Position numbers and translations under genes: made by a program. DNA of 64,000 bases, from contig NZ_RSEJ01000027.1 in the NCBI RefSeq assembly GCF_009910675.1, positions 520 to 64,519 on the forward strand. Direction: 5' to 3'. The notes under the pieces were generated by a model. The model searched no databases, was not told where the DNA came from, and was given only the letters and a program-made list of their open reading frames with translations. Every line of letters begins with the position of its first letter. The stretch's first letter is position 1. Shown here piece by piece: positions 12,688 to 20,419 of this stretch. The stretch is from Photobacterium alginatilyticum (GTDB lineage: Bacteria; Pseudomonadota; Gammaproteobacteria; Enterobacterales; Vibrionaceae).

Positions 12688-13170
12688 TTATGCCCCCGGC
12701 GGACACGCTAAGCTTTCGCTGATTAGCTCAATCAGGTTATCTTCTAATGCAAATCGGAGTTCGATCAATTCGCCGACAGAAGATAAATCGTTGTCAAAGT
12801 CGGGAATATCCCCCCCTTCATCAACAGCGCAGTAGCGATCGGTAAAATTCAGCAAAGGGTCAGTTGTCTGGGTGATTTGTGAATATAGCCGCGAGATATC
12901 TTCGGTAGGTGAATAGCCGGTTGCATTCCAGCGTTCCATCACCATGTCATAGATTTTGAAATGGCCTTCGGAGATATAGTCGACAAGCTGTTGGCTGAAA
13001 AGTTGGAGTTGTGAGGCGGTTGGAAGCTGGCGTGTATTGTGTTCAAACGGGGGGAGTCCCGCTAACTTGCAATAGTCGATCAGTAATTGCTGACGGGACA
13101 TCAGCCAGTGATCGATGACATCGCTGGTGCCGCCCCACTGTTTCTGTACTTGCTCGAATTTACTTAACAT
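12688..13170 (-). CDS. rsd: Regulator of sigma D (anti-sigma-70 factor Rsd)
   Basis: A 160-residue protein of the Rsd/AlgQ family. The segments VIDHWLMSRQQLLIDYCKLAG, SQQLVDYISEGHFKIYDMV and SVGELIELRFALEDNLIEL match the helical core that wraps the sigma-70 domain 4 in Rsd. Rsd sequesters sigma-70 in stationary phase and helps alternative sigma factors. The start at 13170 was chosen because GAGGG lies 7 bases before it; an in-frame ATG 33 bases upstream is possible. It is divergent from nudC, an arrangement also seen in enterobacteria (rsd-nudC). Confidence 0.88.
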   Translation of the reverse strand: MLSKFEQVQKQWGGTSDVIDHWLMSRQQLLIDYCKLAGLPPFEHNTRQLPTASQLQLFSQQLVDYISEGHFKIYDMVMERWNATGYSPTEDISRLYSQITQTTDPLLNFTDRYCAVDEGGDIPDFDNDLSSVGELIELRFALEDNLIELISESLACPPGA

Positions 13171-13256
13171 GACCATGCCCTCATGATCGATCAGTACCGA
13201 CACAAGGGCACTGATTTCGATACCTGTGAAACTCTTAAAAAAGAGAACCTTGTATG

Positions 13257-13273
13257 ACGGATCAATAATCCGT
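13257..13273. promoter_or_regulatory. Palindrome between rsd and nudC
   Basis: ACGGAT and ATCCGT, 5 bases apart, form a perfect inverted repeat in the divergent rsd-nudC region. A second small repeat (CTCTT and AAGAG, 13232-13245) lies nearby. Operator function is speculative. Confidence 0.35.
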
Positions 13274-13314
13274 TACTAGGTTTAGATTGCCAGTAAAAAG
13301 CAAACCCTGCAAGG

Positions 13315-14097
13315 ATGGATGTGACATTGATGTTAAAAAAACAAGAATTAGCGTATTGGTGTATAGTTAAAAATCGTAAGTTATATTTGATTAATCATAC
13401 ACTTCCCCTGATGACTCCTGCCCAGGTAGGGGGAAATAGCGAACAGGCGCGCCATATTGGCGAGTATCACAAAAAGCCGGTTTATTGGCTGGAAGCTACT
13501 GAAAATTATAAAGAAGAGGATTTTTATTCTCAAAGGGAATTGTTGAACCACGACAATACTCTCTTCAATTTGGCAGGTAAAGCGACACAACTCTCTCACA
13601 TGCTGCACACTCAGGCTTATTGTTCTGCCTGCGGTGCGCGTTGCGAGTTGGCATCAACGGAGTTGGCCATGGTGTGTCAGGGCTGTCAGGCGCATCATTA
13701 TCCGCGCTTATCTCCCTGCGTGATCGTTGCGGTGCGTAACCGGGACAAAATCCTGCTGGCTCAGCATCCACGGCATAAGACCGGCATGTACACGGTGATT
13801 GCCGGGTTTGTCGAGGCCGGAGAAACGCTGGAGCAGTGTGTAGCCAGGGAGGTCGAAGAGGAAACAGGGATCACCGTCAAAAATATTCGTTACTTCGGCA
13901 GCCAGCCCTGGGCCTTTCCGTCAAACCTGATGATGGGCTTTCTGGCGGACTATGACAGCGGTGAGCTGAAGCCCGACTATGAAGAGCTGAGCGATGCTAT
14001 CTGGGCGACGAGAGATCAACTGCCGGCACTGGCTCCGGAAGGAACGATTGCCAGGGCATTGATTAATCATTCTTTATCGTTGATGGCTGAACGGTAG
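13315..14097 (+). CDS. nudC: NAD-capped RNA hydrolase / NADH pyrophosphatase NudC
   Basis: A 260-residue NudC that hydrolyses NAD(H) and removes the NAD cap from RNA 5' ends. A zinc ribbon is formed by Cys103, Cys106, Cys121 and Cys124, and the Nudix box GFVEAGETLEQCVAREVEEE spans about 164-183. The substrate motif of NADH pyrophosphatases (consensus SQPWPFPxS) reads SQPWAFPSN, with Ala replacing the second Pro and Asn the final Ser. AAGGA stands 3 bases before the chosen ATG; another in-frame ATG 15 bases later is possible. hemE follows on the same strand. Confidence 0.93.
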   Translation: MDVTLMLKKQELAYWCIVKNRKLYLINHTLPLMTPAQVGGNSEQARHIGEYHKKPVYWLEATENYKEEDFYSQRELLNHDNTLFNLAGKATQLSHMLHTQAYCSACGARCELASTELAMVCQGCQAHHYPRLSPCVIVAVRNRDKILLAQHPRHKTGMYTVIAGFVEAGETLEQCVAREVEEETGITVKNIRYFGSQPWAFPSNLMMGFLADYDSGELKPDYEELSDAIWATRDQLPALAPEGTIARALINHSLSLMAER

Positions 14098-14100
14098 GAT

Positions 14101-14126
14101 AAAAAAACCCTCCTAAGTGGAGGGGT
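14101..14126 (-). terminator. Hairpin after nudC
   Basis: CCCTCC (14108-14113) and GGAGGG (14119-14124) form a stem right after nudC. The T run is on the - strand (seven A residues precede it on +), so as an intrinsic terminator it would act on - strand transcripts, where no gene is seen upstream. It may only stabilise the nudC mRNA end. Confidence 0.35.
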
Positions 14127-14326
14127 AAGGTGCAGTTATTTGCTCTCGACGAGCAAAGTCATTGTTATTATTGCTAGCGCGCAGATTTTGTACCATGGGA
14201 GCCCTGTGAGTCGCAAACCTAGTGAACAGATTGTTGCTGTAAACATGATCTGCTTAACAATTGGGCTCTTTTGTTGCTGTCATGGAGTGATACAATACGC
14301 CGCAGAATTAACCCATGGAGTCCAGA

Positions 14327-15394
14327 ATGAGCGAATTAAAGAATGACCGCTACCTACGTGCGCTGTTGAAGCAACCGGTAGATTGCACACCGGTATGGAT
14401 GATGCGTCAGGCAGGCCGCTATCTGCCAGAGTATCGTGCTACACGTAGTGTTGCTGGTGACTTCATGTCGCTATGTAAAAATGCCGAGCTGGCGAGTGAG
14501 GTAACCCTTCAGCCACTGCGCCGTTTTCCGCTGGATGCTGCAATTCTGTTCTCAGATATTCTGACTATCCCGGATGCGATGGGGCTGGGGCTGTACTTCG
14601 AAACGGGCGAAGGCCCTAAGTTCGAGCGTCCGATCACTTGCAAGGCCGATGTCGATAAAATTGGCTTACCGGATCCGGAAGGTGAGCTGCAGTACGTAAT
14701 GAATGCCGTTCGTCAAATCCGTAAGGATCTTCAGGGCGAGGTGCCGCTCATTGGCTTCTCTGGCAGTCCGTGGACACTGGCCACCTATATGGTTGAAGGT
14801 GGAAGCTCTAAAGCCTTCACCAAGATCAAAAAGATGATGTATGCCGAGCCAGCGACACTGCACCTGTTGCTGGATAAGCTGGCTGACAGTGTTGTCGAGT
14901 ATCTGAATGCCCAGATCAAAGCCGGTGCGCAGTCAGTGATGGTATTTGATACCTGGGGTGGTGTTCTGACGCCGCGCGACTACAACGAGTTCTCGCTGCG
15001 CTACATGCACAAGATCGTCGATGGCCTGATCCGTGAAAATGACGGCCGCCGTGTTCCTGTGACGCTGTTTACCAAGAACGGTGGCATGTGGCTGGAGCAG
15101 ATCGCAGCAACGGGCTGTGATGCAGTAGGTCTAGACTGGACCATCAATATTGCTGATGCCAAACGTCGTGTCGGTGACAAAGTGGCCCTGCAGGGGAATA
15201 TGGACCCGTCTGTCCTGTATGCTCAGCCAGAGCGCATCCGTCAGGAAGTGGCGACAATTCTGGAAGGCTATGGCGACGAGGGAACCGGTCACGTGTTTAA
15301 CCTTGGCCACGGTATTCACCTGGATGTGCCGCCTGAAAATGCCGGTGTGTTTGTGGAAGCGGTACACGAGCTGTCCAAGCCATACCATAAATAA
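14327..15394 (+). CDS. hemE: Uroporphyrinogen decarboxylase
   Basis: A 355-residue HemE, converting uroporphyrinogen III to coproporphyrinogen III in cytosolic haem synthesis. The signature PVWMMRQAGRYLPEYR and the second family motif GFSGSPWTLATYMVEGG are intact; the first Arg and the downstream Asp and His residues form the active site. The start at 14327 gives MSELKNDRYLRALL, matching the family N-terminus; an ATG 12 bases earlier was rejected. The gene ends in a clear terminator. Confidence 0.97.
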   Translation: MSELKNDRYLRALLKQPVDCTPVWMMRQAGRYLPEYRATRSVAGDFMSLCKNAELASEVTLQPLRRFPLDAAILFSDILTIPDAMGLGLYFETGEGPKFERPITCKADVDKIGLPDPEGELQYVMNAVRQIRKDLQGEVPLIGFSGSPWTLATYMVEGGSSKAFTKIKKMMYAEPATLHLLLDKLADSVVEYLNAQIKAGAQSVMVFDTWGGVLTPRDYNEFSLRYMHKIVDGLIRENDGRRVPVTLFTKNGGMWLEQIAATGCDAVGLDWTINIADAKRRVGDKVALQGNMDPSVLYAQPERIRQEVATILEGYGDEGTGHVFNLGHGIHLDVPPENAGVFVEAVHELSKPYHK

Positions 15395-15401
15395 TGCAGG
15401 T

Positions 15402-15606
15402 GCGAGTTCCTAGTGGCGAGTTTCTAGGAACAGCGTGAAGAAAAAACTAAGGGCCCATGCAGTTAACTGTGTGGGCTTTTCTTATTGGATCCTAGGAAAA
15501 GCAGGCCCTAGGTTCTGGGAAGAGCAATAGCCTGATGAACTGTTGAGGCTCGGTGACCTTGCTTGCCAGAACTTGCTTTTTCTCGCCACTCGCCACTCGC
15601 CACTCG
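15402..15606. repeat. Composite short-repeat element around the hemE terminator
   Basis: On the left, GTTCCTAG (15406-15413) and CTAGGAAC (15424-15431) form a hairpin enclosing AGTGGCG. On the right, CGCCACT, the reverse complement of AGTGGCG, occurs three times in tandem at 15584-15604. CCTAGG occurs at 15491 and again near 15507. The inverted arrangement suggests a small non-coding repeat element rather than chance. Confidence 0.5.
15453..15480 (+). terminator. Intrinsic terminator after hemE
   Basis: A long stem (15453-15464 with 15465-15476, two wobble pairs; the real loop is about TTAA) is followed by a T run about 60 bases after the hemE stop. Confidence 0.8.
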
Positions 15607-15630
15607 GCTCTCTCTCCTCGATACTTGAAT

Positions 15631-16227
15631 CTACCCCTTGGCAAGCCCGAGCTGCTGGTGGACGTAATCCCGGATGTACGGTACCACTTCTTCTTCAAAC
15701 CATGGATTGCGCTTGAGCCACAGAGTATTGCGCGGGGAAGGGTGGGGCATCGGGATGAATTCCGGAGCCCACTGGCGCCATGCCTTTACCGTTTCGGTCA
15801 GTGTTTTGGGTTTGTCGGTCAGGTATCGCTGCTGGGCATATTGGCCGACCAATAACGTCATACCGACATTGGGTAGCAATGGCCAGACTTGCGGATGCCA
15901 TTGCGGGGCACACTCAGGTCTTGGCGGGAGATCGCCAGACTTTCCTTTGCCCGGATAGCAGAGCCCCATCGGCATGATGGCGATTTGGGCCGGATCGTAA
16001 AAGGTGTCGCGGTCGAGCTCGAGCCATGCCCTTAGACGGTTGCCGCTCGGATCGTTCCACGGGATCCCGGTCTCATGGACGCGCGTTCCCGGCGCCTGGC
16101 CGACAATCATAAGCTTCGCTGTCGTGGCTGCCTGGATGACCGGACGTGGTCCGAGGGGAAGGTGATCCTTGCAGATCTCGCACTGGCGGATTTGATCCAG
16201 CAGGTTATCAAGTTGTTGAACTGCCAT
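15631..16227 (-). CDS. Uracil-DNA glycosylase superfamily protein, probably Fe-S type
   Basis: A 198-residue protein with the two UDG superfamily motifs: GQAPGTRVHETGIPWNDPSG (motif 1, from about residue 43) and HPSPRN (motif 2, near 162). Four cysteines, C16, C19, C90 and C106, have the CxxC and Cx15C spacing of the iron-sulfur cluster of family 4 and related glycosylases. It would remove damaged or deaminated bases, but the exact substrate cannot be read from sequence. The dehydrogenase gene lies 18 bases upstream on the same strand, suggesting cotranscription. Confidence 0.8.
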   Translation of the reverse strand: MAVQQLDNLLDQIRQCEICKDHLPLGPRPVIQAATTAKLMIVGQAPGTRVHETGIPWNDPSGNRLRAWLELDRDTFYDPAQIAIMPMGLCYPGKGKSGDLPPRPECAPQWHPQVWPLLPNVGMTLLVGQYAQQRYLTDKPKTLTETVKAWRQWAPEFIPMPHPSPRNTLWLKRNPWFEEEVVPYIRDYVHQQLGLAKG

Positions 16228-16245
16228 AACGGTTGCCTGTAGTGA

Positions 16246-17157
16246 CTAGTAGCCACGTTTAAAGTCAACTTGGTACATCATCGGCTGATGTTGGATATAC
16301 CGTCGATAGTTTGCCTCAAATATCTCGAACACCTGCTCAGGAAAGCTCTCTGCGGCAATGTGGGGAGTTATCGTAACGTTAGGGTGTCGCCAGAAAGCGT
16401 GGCTCTCGTCGAGCGGCTCCTGCTTGAATACATCAAGGTAGGCATGGGTTACACAGCCTTGCGCGATGGCGTTCAGCAATCCCTGCTCGCATACCGCATT
16501 ACCTCGCCCTACGTTAAACAGTAGTGTACTTCTGCAATGGCTCAAGGTCTTGGCATTGAGGAGATTATTGGTGTCAGCCGTCGCGGGAAGGGTCGAGACG
16601 AGAATATCTGCCAGCGCCAGCCCTTCAGTCAGCCGGGAGAGTGGATAGACGTGATCGAAGCTTGTTTCTTGCGAGCGACCTGAACGATTGATACCGATAA
16701 TTTCAAGACCAAGGGCCTTGGCAACCCGGGCCAGGTGTGAGCCGATAGATCCGGTGCCCAGAATGACCAGGGCTCTTTGGGTCAGTGAAGAATATGGAAG
16801 CGGCCGCCATTGGTGCCGGGATTGTTGCTGGCGGTACTGGCTGAGATGGCGGGTATGATCCAGGGAATATCCCATGACATACTCGGCAATCAGCTGGCCG
16901 AAGTGGCCCCGGATATTGGTTAGGGTGTAGTCCTGCCGGATGTCCGGCCGGGTCAGCGCATCAATGCCGGCAAAGGTAGACTGTAGCCATATCAGTGCCG
17001 GGTAATCGTCGAGCTTGTCGGCAATGCGGGGGGGATCGGCCAAAATGACAGTGGCGTGTGCAGGGTCTTCGGTTAATTCGAGATCCGGTAGCTGAGCCCG
17101 GGCGAGCAACTGTCGGTAAGCCTTTTCCTGCCGTGCCACAATCAATAACTTGTTCAT
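16246..17157 (-). CDS. D-isomer-specific 2-hydroxyacid dehydrogenase (GhrA-like)
   Basis: A 303-residue NAD(P)-dependent reductase. The Rossmann motif GTGSIGSHLA and the catalytic triad are visible: Arg in LFNVGRGNAV, Glu in DVFKQEPLDE and His in TPHIAAES. Family members reduce glyoxylate, hydroxypyruvate or similar keto acids; the substrate is not evident. The ATG at 17157 has AAGGA 7 bases before it; an in-frame TTG at 17181 is less likely. It is divergent from yjaG and probably shares an operon with the downstream UDG-like gene. Confidence 0.85.
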   Translation of the reverse strand: MNKLLIVARQEKAYRQLLARAQLPDLELTEDPAHATVILADPPRIADKLDDYPALIWLQSTFAGIDALTRPDIRQDYTLTNIRGHFGQLIAEYVMGYSLDHTRHLSQYRQQQSRHQWRPLPYSSLTQRALVILGTGSIGSHLARVAKALGLEIIGINRSGRSQETSFDHVYPLSRLTEGLALADILVSTLPATADTNNLLNAKTLSHCRSTLLFNVGRGNAVCEQGLLNAIAQGCVTHAYLDVFKQEPLDESHAFWRHPNVTITPHIAAESFPEQVFEIFEANYRRYIQHQPMMYQVDFKRGY

Positions 17158-17294
17158 TCCTTTATCCTTGTTTGCTGACAATATCTACCTATCGCTTTGC
17201 AGTGGGTGATATGCCTATATTGGTGTCGCTTGATGTTGAAGTGGTCAGGCTATACAAGTACACTTCGGGGCAAATCACAATCGCAGATTATCCC

Positions 17295-17882
17295 ATGCTA
17301 AAGAATCCTGTTCAGCTTCGCCTAGAAAAATTAGAACCATGGCAACACATCACCTTTATGGTCTCCCTGTGTGAGCGCATGTACCCCAACTATGCACTGT
17401 TCTGCCAAGAAACTGAATTTGCCGATGAGCAGAAATATCGCTCAATTCTTGACAGTATCTGGGAAATTCTGACGGTCAAAACGGCGAAGATTAATTTTGA
17501 AAAGCAGCTGGAGAAGCTAGAAGAGCTGGTTCCTAGTGCCGATGAGCATGATCTTTACGCGGTTAATCCTGCAATTGATGCCTGTGTCGCGTTGGCAGAT
17601 CTGCTTCATGCGATGTTGGATCGTGACTTGATGCTGGAAACCCTGACGAAGCTGAGTTCGCTGTCAGCGGAAACGGTGGCAGATTTGGAATTTGCCCAGA
17701 GCGGTATCGAGATCACCAACGAGAACCAGAAAGAGAATGAAGCGGTCTGCGCTGAGTGGGATATGCAGTGGGCGATCTTCCGTGCGCTGAAGGAAGCCGA
17801 GCGTCGCGACATTGAGTTGATTAAAGACTTGCGCCAAGAATTACGTGATGAGCCTGTCAGCAATATCGGCATTGAGCTGTAA
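17295..17882 (+). CDS. yjaG: DUF416 family protein YjaG
   Basis: A 195-residue cytosolic protein of unknown function, closely resembling E. coli YjaG from its first residues (MLKNPVQLRLEKLEPWQHIT) through ERMYPNYALFCQ, PAIDACVALADLLHAML and RDIELIKDLRQELRDE. It contains no membrane segment or recognisable catalytic motif and is mostly alpha-helical and acidic. An upstream in-frame extension to 17058 lies over the divergent dehydrogenase gene and was rejected. In E. coli yjaG is directly before hupA; here a CNNM gene sits between them. Confidence 0.9.
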   Translation: MLKNPVQLRLEKLEPWQHITFMVSLCERMYPNYALFCQETEFADEQKYRSILDSIWEILTVKTAKINFEKQLEKLEELVPSADEHDLYAVNPAIDACVALADLLHAMLDRDLMLETLTKLSSLSAETVADLEFAQSGIEITNENQKENEAVCAEWDMQWAIFRALKEAERRDIELIKDLRQELRDEPVSNIGIEL

Positions 17883-17905
17883 GCAGAACGTCCATGATTA
17901 GAAAG

Positions 17906-17928
17906 AGGAGCCAGCAGGCTCCTTTTTT
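17906..17928 (+). terminator. Intrinsic terminator after yjaG
   Basis: A 7-base-pair GC-rich stem (17906-17912 with 17917-17923), loop AGCA and six T residues, 23 bases after the yjaG stop. Confidence 0.85.
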
Positions 17929-17953
17929 GTATTGCTTTAAAGTGCAGATAACC

Positions 17954-17977
17954 AAAAGGGGCCATCGGCCCCTTTTT
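17954..17977. terminator. Bidirectional terminator between yjaG and the CNNM gene
   Basis: AAAAGGGGCC (17954-17963) pairs with GGCCCCTTTT (17967-17976) around a 3-base loop, with T on one side and A on the other. It can end transcripts from both convergent genes. Confidence 0.85.
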
Positions 17978-18033
17978 CAACTTATGGTGTTTAGCCCTTG
18001 TGTTTGACGTTATGGGCTGATGGTTCAGCGCGA

Positions 18034-19089
18034 TCACTCGTCATCTTTGCTTTCAATTACCCCGTGGGTCTTTTTCCAGGCCTCCCAGCGCTGGTACGCC
18101 AGCTGCTGCATGTCGGTGTTCTTGTCGGCCTCATCGACAATCTCCTCGCCGACGAGGTGCTCAAAAATATCTTCCATGGTCACAATGCCCTGTACGGTCC
18201 CGTATTCATCGACGACCAGAACCAGCTGCGAGCGCTCTTTCATTAGCTGCTCGAAGGCTTTTGGCACACTGGCGTTGTTCATGATCACCGGGATTGGGCG
18301 CATCAGGGTACCCAGCTCGCGATGGCCGCGGCCAGCCTGGCTTTCGGCAAACAGCTCAAGGCGATGAGCGAAGCCGATAATATTGTCTTTTTGCTCACTG
18401 AAGACCAGCGGACGGGAGAACGGGCTGTCCTTGTGCTCGGACAGGAATTCGTTGATCGGCTGTTCGGCATCGACCCTGAACAGCACCGGGCGCGGGGTCA
18501 TGATCTTGGTCACGCTGACATCACGGAACTGGAGCAGGTTGGTCATGATCTTAGACTCGCCTTCCGCCAGCTCGCCCGATTCCTTGGCCAGCATCGCCAT
18601 GGCAGACAGCTCATCACGCAGCTTGGGCGCTTCATGGCCGCGGGAAAGGCGACGGGTTATTTGCTCCGACACCCAGACAAACGGAGTCAGCGCCCATACC
18701 ATCCAGCGGAGCATGCTGGCAGAGGCCGGTGCCAGCTGTCGCCAATAGGTTGCCCCGATGGTTTTTGGAATGATTTCTGAAAAAAGCAGGATACCGATAG
18801 TCAGAACGCCGGAAAACACGCCCAGCCACTGGCTGCCGAACACGACCGCTGCCTGGGCTCCGGCGGTTGCTGCCCCGATGGTGTGAGCAATGGTATTTAA
18901 GGTCAGGATCGAGGCGAGCGGGCGATCGATATTGTCTTTCAGGGCAGCAAGTCGAGGAGCTGCCGGGTGGTTCTGCTGGCGCAGAGTACCGATATAACTT
19001 GGCGAAATACTAAGGAGCACGGCTTCGAGCACCGAGCAAATAAACGAAACACCTATCGCAATTGCGATGTAAATCGTAAGGAGTAGCAT
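18034..19089 (-). CDS. CNNM-domain (DUF21) and CBS-pair membrane protein
   Basis: A 351-residue inner-membrane protein. The DUF21/CNNM domain fills about residues 1-170, with hydrophobic helices and the FSEIIPKTIGA motif. It is followed by a CBS pair (about 190-325), recognisable by VTKIMTPRPVLF and VVDEYGTVQGIVTMEDI. Such proteins are linked to Mg2+/Co2+ efflux and divalent-cation resistance. It ends soon after the CBS pair and lacks the C-terminal CorC_HlyC domain seen in many relatives. AAGG just upstream of the ATG at 19089 supports this start. Confidence 0.87.
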   Translation of the reverse strand: MLLLTIYIAIAIGVSFICSVLEAVLLSISPSYIGTLRQQNHPAAPRLAALKDNIDRPLASILTLNTIAHTIGAATAGAQAAVVFGSQWLGVFSGVLTIGILLFSEIIPKTIGATYWRQLAPASASMLRWMVWALTPFVWVSEQITRRLSRGHEAPKLRDELSAMAMLAKESGELAEGESKIMTNLLQFRDVSVTKIMTPRPVLFRVDAEQPINEFLSEHKDSPFSRPLVFSEQKDNIIGFAHRLELFAESQAGRGHRELGTLMRPIPVIMNNASVPKAFEQLMKERSQLVLVVDEYGTVQGIVTMEDIFEHLVGEEIVDEADKNTDMQQLAYQRWEAWKKTHGVIESKDDE

Positions 19090-19316
19090 GCTTACCTTGT
19101 CAGCTAATAAGGGAATTACGCCTATATTAATTGGTGCTCTAGGGAATAAATACAACTATTTCATTTTTCGGATTGGTAACATTTTGTGAACTTGCGCTCA
19201 GTTTATGGTTAAAGAGCCCGCACCTAACCACATGATAGCCGACAAACCTTTGCCACACGGGCTTCTTTTGAATTAGAGTTGATGCGTCTGAAGAAAAACC
19301 TTAGAAGGGAAACCTA

Positions 19317-19589
19317 ATGAACAAGACCCAACTTATTGACCTGATCGCTGAAAAAGCAGATCTTTCTAAAGCTCAAGCGAAAGTAGCACTAGAGTCAACT
19401 CTAGACGGTATTACTGACGCGCTTAAGGAAGGTGACCAGGTTCAACTAATTGGCTTTGGTACATTTAAAGTAAACCACCGCGCAGCACGCACTGGCCGCA
19501 ACCCGCAAACTGGTCAGGAAATCCAGATTGCAGCTGCGAACGTTCCTGCATTCGTAGCGGGTAAAGCACTGAAAGACTCAGTGAAATAA
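19317..19589 (+). CDS. hupA: DNA-binding protein HU-alpha
   Basis: A 90-residue nucleoid protein of standard HU length. The N-terminal dimerisation helices (MNKTQLIDLIAEKADLSKAQ) and the beta-arm sequence GRNPQTGQEIQIAAANVPAF with its DNA-intercalating proline are both canonical. GGGAAACC just before the ATG provides the ribosome-binding site. The codon bias is that of a highly expressed gene. The DUF1481 lipoprotein gene follows after 41 bases and may be expressed by read-through of the hairpin at 19596. Confidence 0.97.
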   Translation: MNKTQLIDLIAEKADLSKAQAKVALESTLDGITDALKEGDQVQLIGFGTFKVNHRAARTGRNPQTGQEIQIAAANVPAFVAGKALKDSVK

Positions 19590-19595
19590 TCTATA

Positions 19596-19622
19596 CTCCG
19601 CCAGGTGATTCACCTGGCGGAG
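19596..19622 (+). terminator. Hairpin between hupA and the DUF1481 gene
   Basis: A perfect 12-base-pair stem (19596-19607 with 19611-19622) with a 3-base loop follows hupA. The T run is weak. Its 3' arm ends in GGAG (19619-19622), the only plausible ribosome-binding site for the downstream gene. Confidence 0.75.
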
Positions 19623-19630
19623 CTATTGTT

Positions 19631-20329
19631 ATGAAACGTCTTCTTCCTTTTTTTCTTATCTCGCTCCTGGCTGGATGTGAAACTACCGCTGTTCCCGAAA
19701 ATACCATCACCCCTATTCTGACCCATACTGGCGGCCAGATGATGGGCGATGCGACGTCACTGTACTGGTACACCTCGCAGCAAAACCGTCCGGTGAAGCT
19801 GGCCGAAGTGGTGACAGCCGGAGACTACGGCCAATACCAATCTGATTATCGCTGGCGTGACGGCAAGTTACGCGAGATCAAGCGTGAGGGAACTCGGTTG
19901 TACGAGAATGCCCTTAAGCCCTTTACCCTTCATGTTCGCTATGACACCCAGGGAAGCGCGGTCTTTCAGCGCTACTCCGTAGACGGGGCTGTGCTGCCAT
20001 TGTCTGACTCTCAGCTCTACCAGCTAACCCAGCAGGCCAAGAATGCCATCCGTGTTGTCAGAGAGCAGCGCAAAGACGGTCTGTCGCTGATACAGGGGTA
20101 CTGGCAGGGGAATCGTCTGACACGATGTGGAACGGACAAGCCGATGGCGATGAGCTTTGACCCGGCCTTGCCAGAGTTTACCGCCCGGCAGCTTAGCCAG
20201 CAGGGACAGAACCGCTTCATCGCGGTATCCGGCAAGGTGCGTCGCGAGAGTATCGAGGCAAGCCAACTGCTGATGCTGACTGGTGATGGCAAGCAATGTA
20301 TCGCTCCTCCTGTCTTGCTCGGCAATTAA
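19631..20329 (+). CDS. DUF1481 lipoprotein (YjaH-like)
   Basis: A 232-residue predicted outer-membrane or periplasmic lipoprotein. The N-terminal signal MKRLLPFFLISLLAGC ends in a lipobox with the acylated Cys at residue 16. The rest matches what I recall of the DUF1481 family, including the E. coli hupA neighbour YjaH. No catalytic motif is visible and the function is unknown. Its GGAG ribosome-binding site is inside the preceding hairpin, suggesting that translation is limited. Confidence 0.8.
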   Translation: MKRLLPFFLISLLAGCETTAVPENTITPILTHTGGQMMGDATSLYWYTSQQNRPVKLAEVVTAGDYGQYQSDYRWRDGKLREIKREGTRLYENALKPFTLHVRYDTQGSAVFQRYSVDGAVLPLSDSQLYQLTQQAKNAIRVVREQRKDGLSLIQGYWQGNRLTRCGTDKPMAMSFDPALPEFTARQLSQQGQNRFIAVSGKVRRESIEASQLLMLTGDGKQCIAPPVLLGN

Positions 20330-20367
20330 GCCCTGACTCTTGTTTGTTCTCCTACGGGAGGCGAAAC

Positions 20368-20396
20368 AAAAAACGCGCTGAGTCAGCGCGTTTTTT
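20368..20396. terminator. Bidirectional terminator between the DUF1481 gene and purD
   Basis: A GC-rich stem (CGCGCTG with CAGCGCG, loop AGT) is flanked by an A run and a T run, so it can stop transcripts of both convergent genes. Confidence 0.9.
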
Positions 20397-20419
20397 ATTT
20401 ATGGGTATCGAAGGGGGCG

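Noticed and set aside
12605..12835. 76-residue + strand reading after rpoC
   Set aside because: It runs into the antisense of rsd, has no recognisable family and no good ribosome-binding site.
14140..14346. 68-residue + strand reading before hemE
   Set aside because: It overlaps the hemE start, has no family resemblance and looks like the hemE leader.
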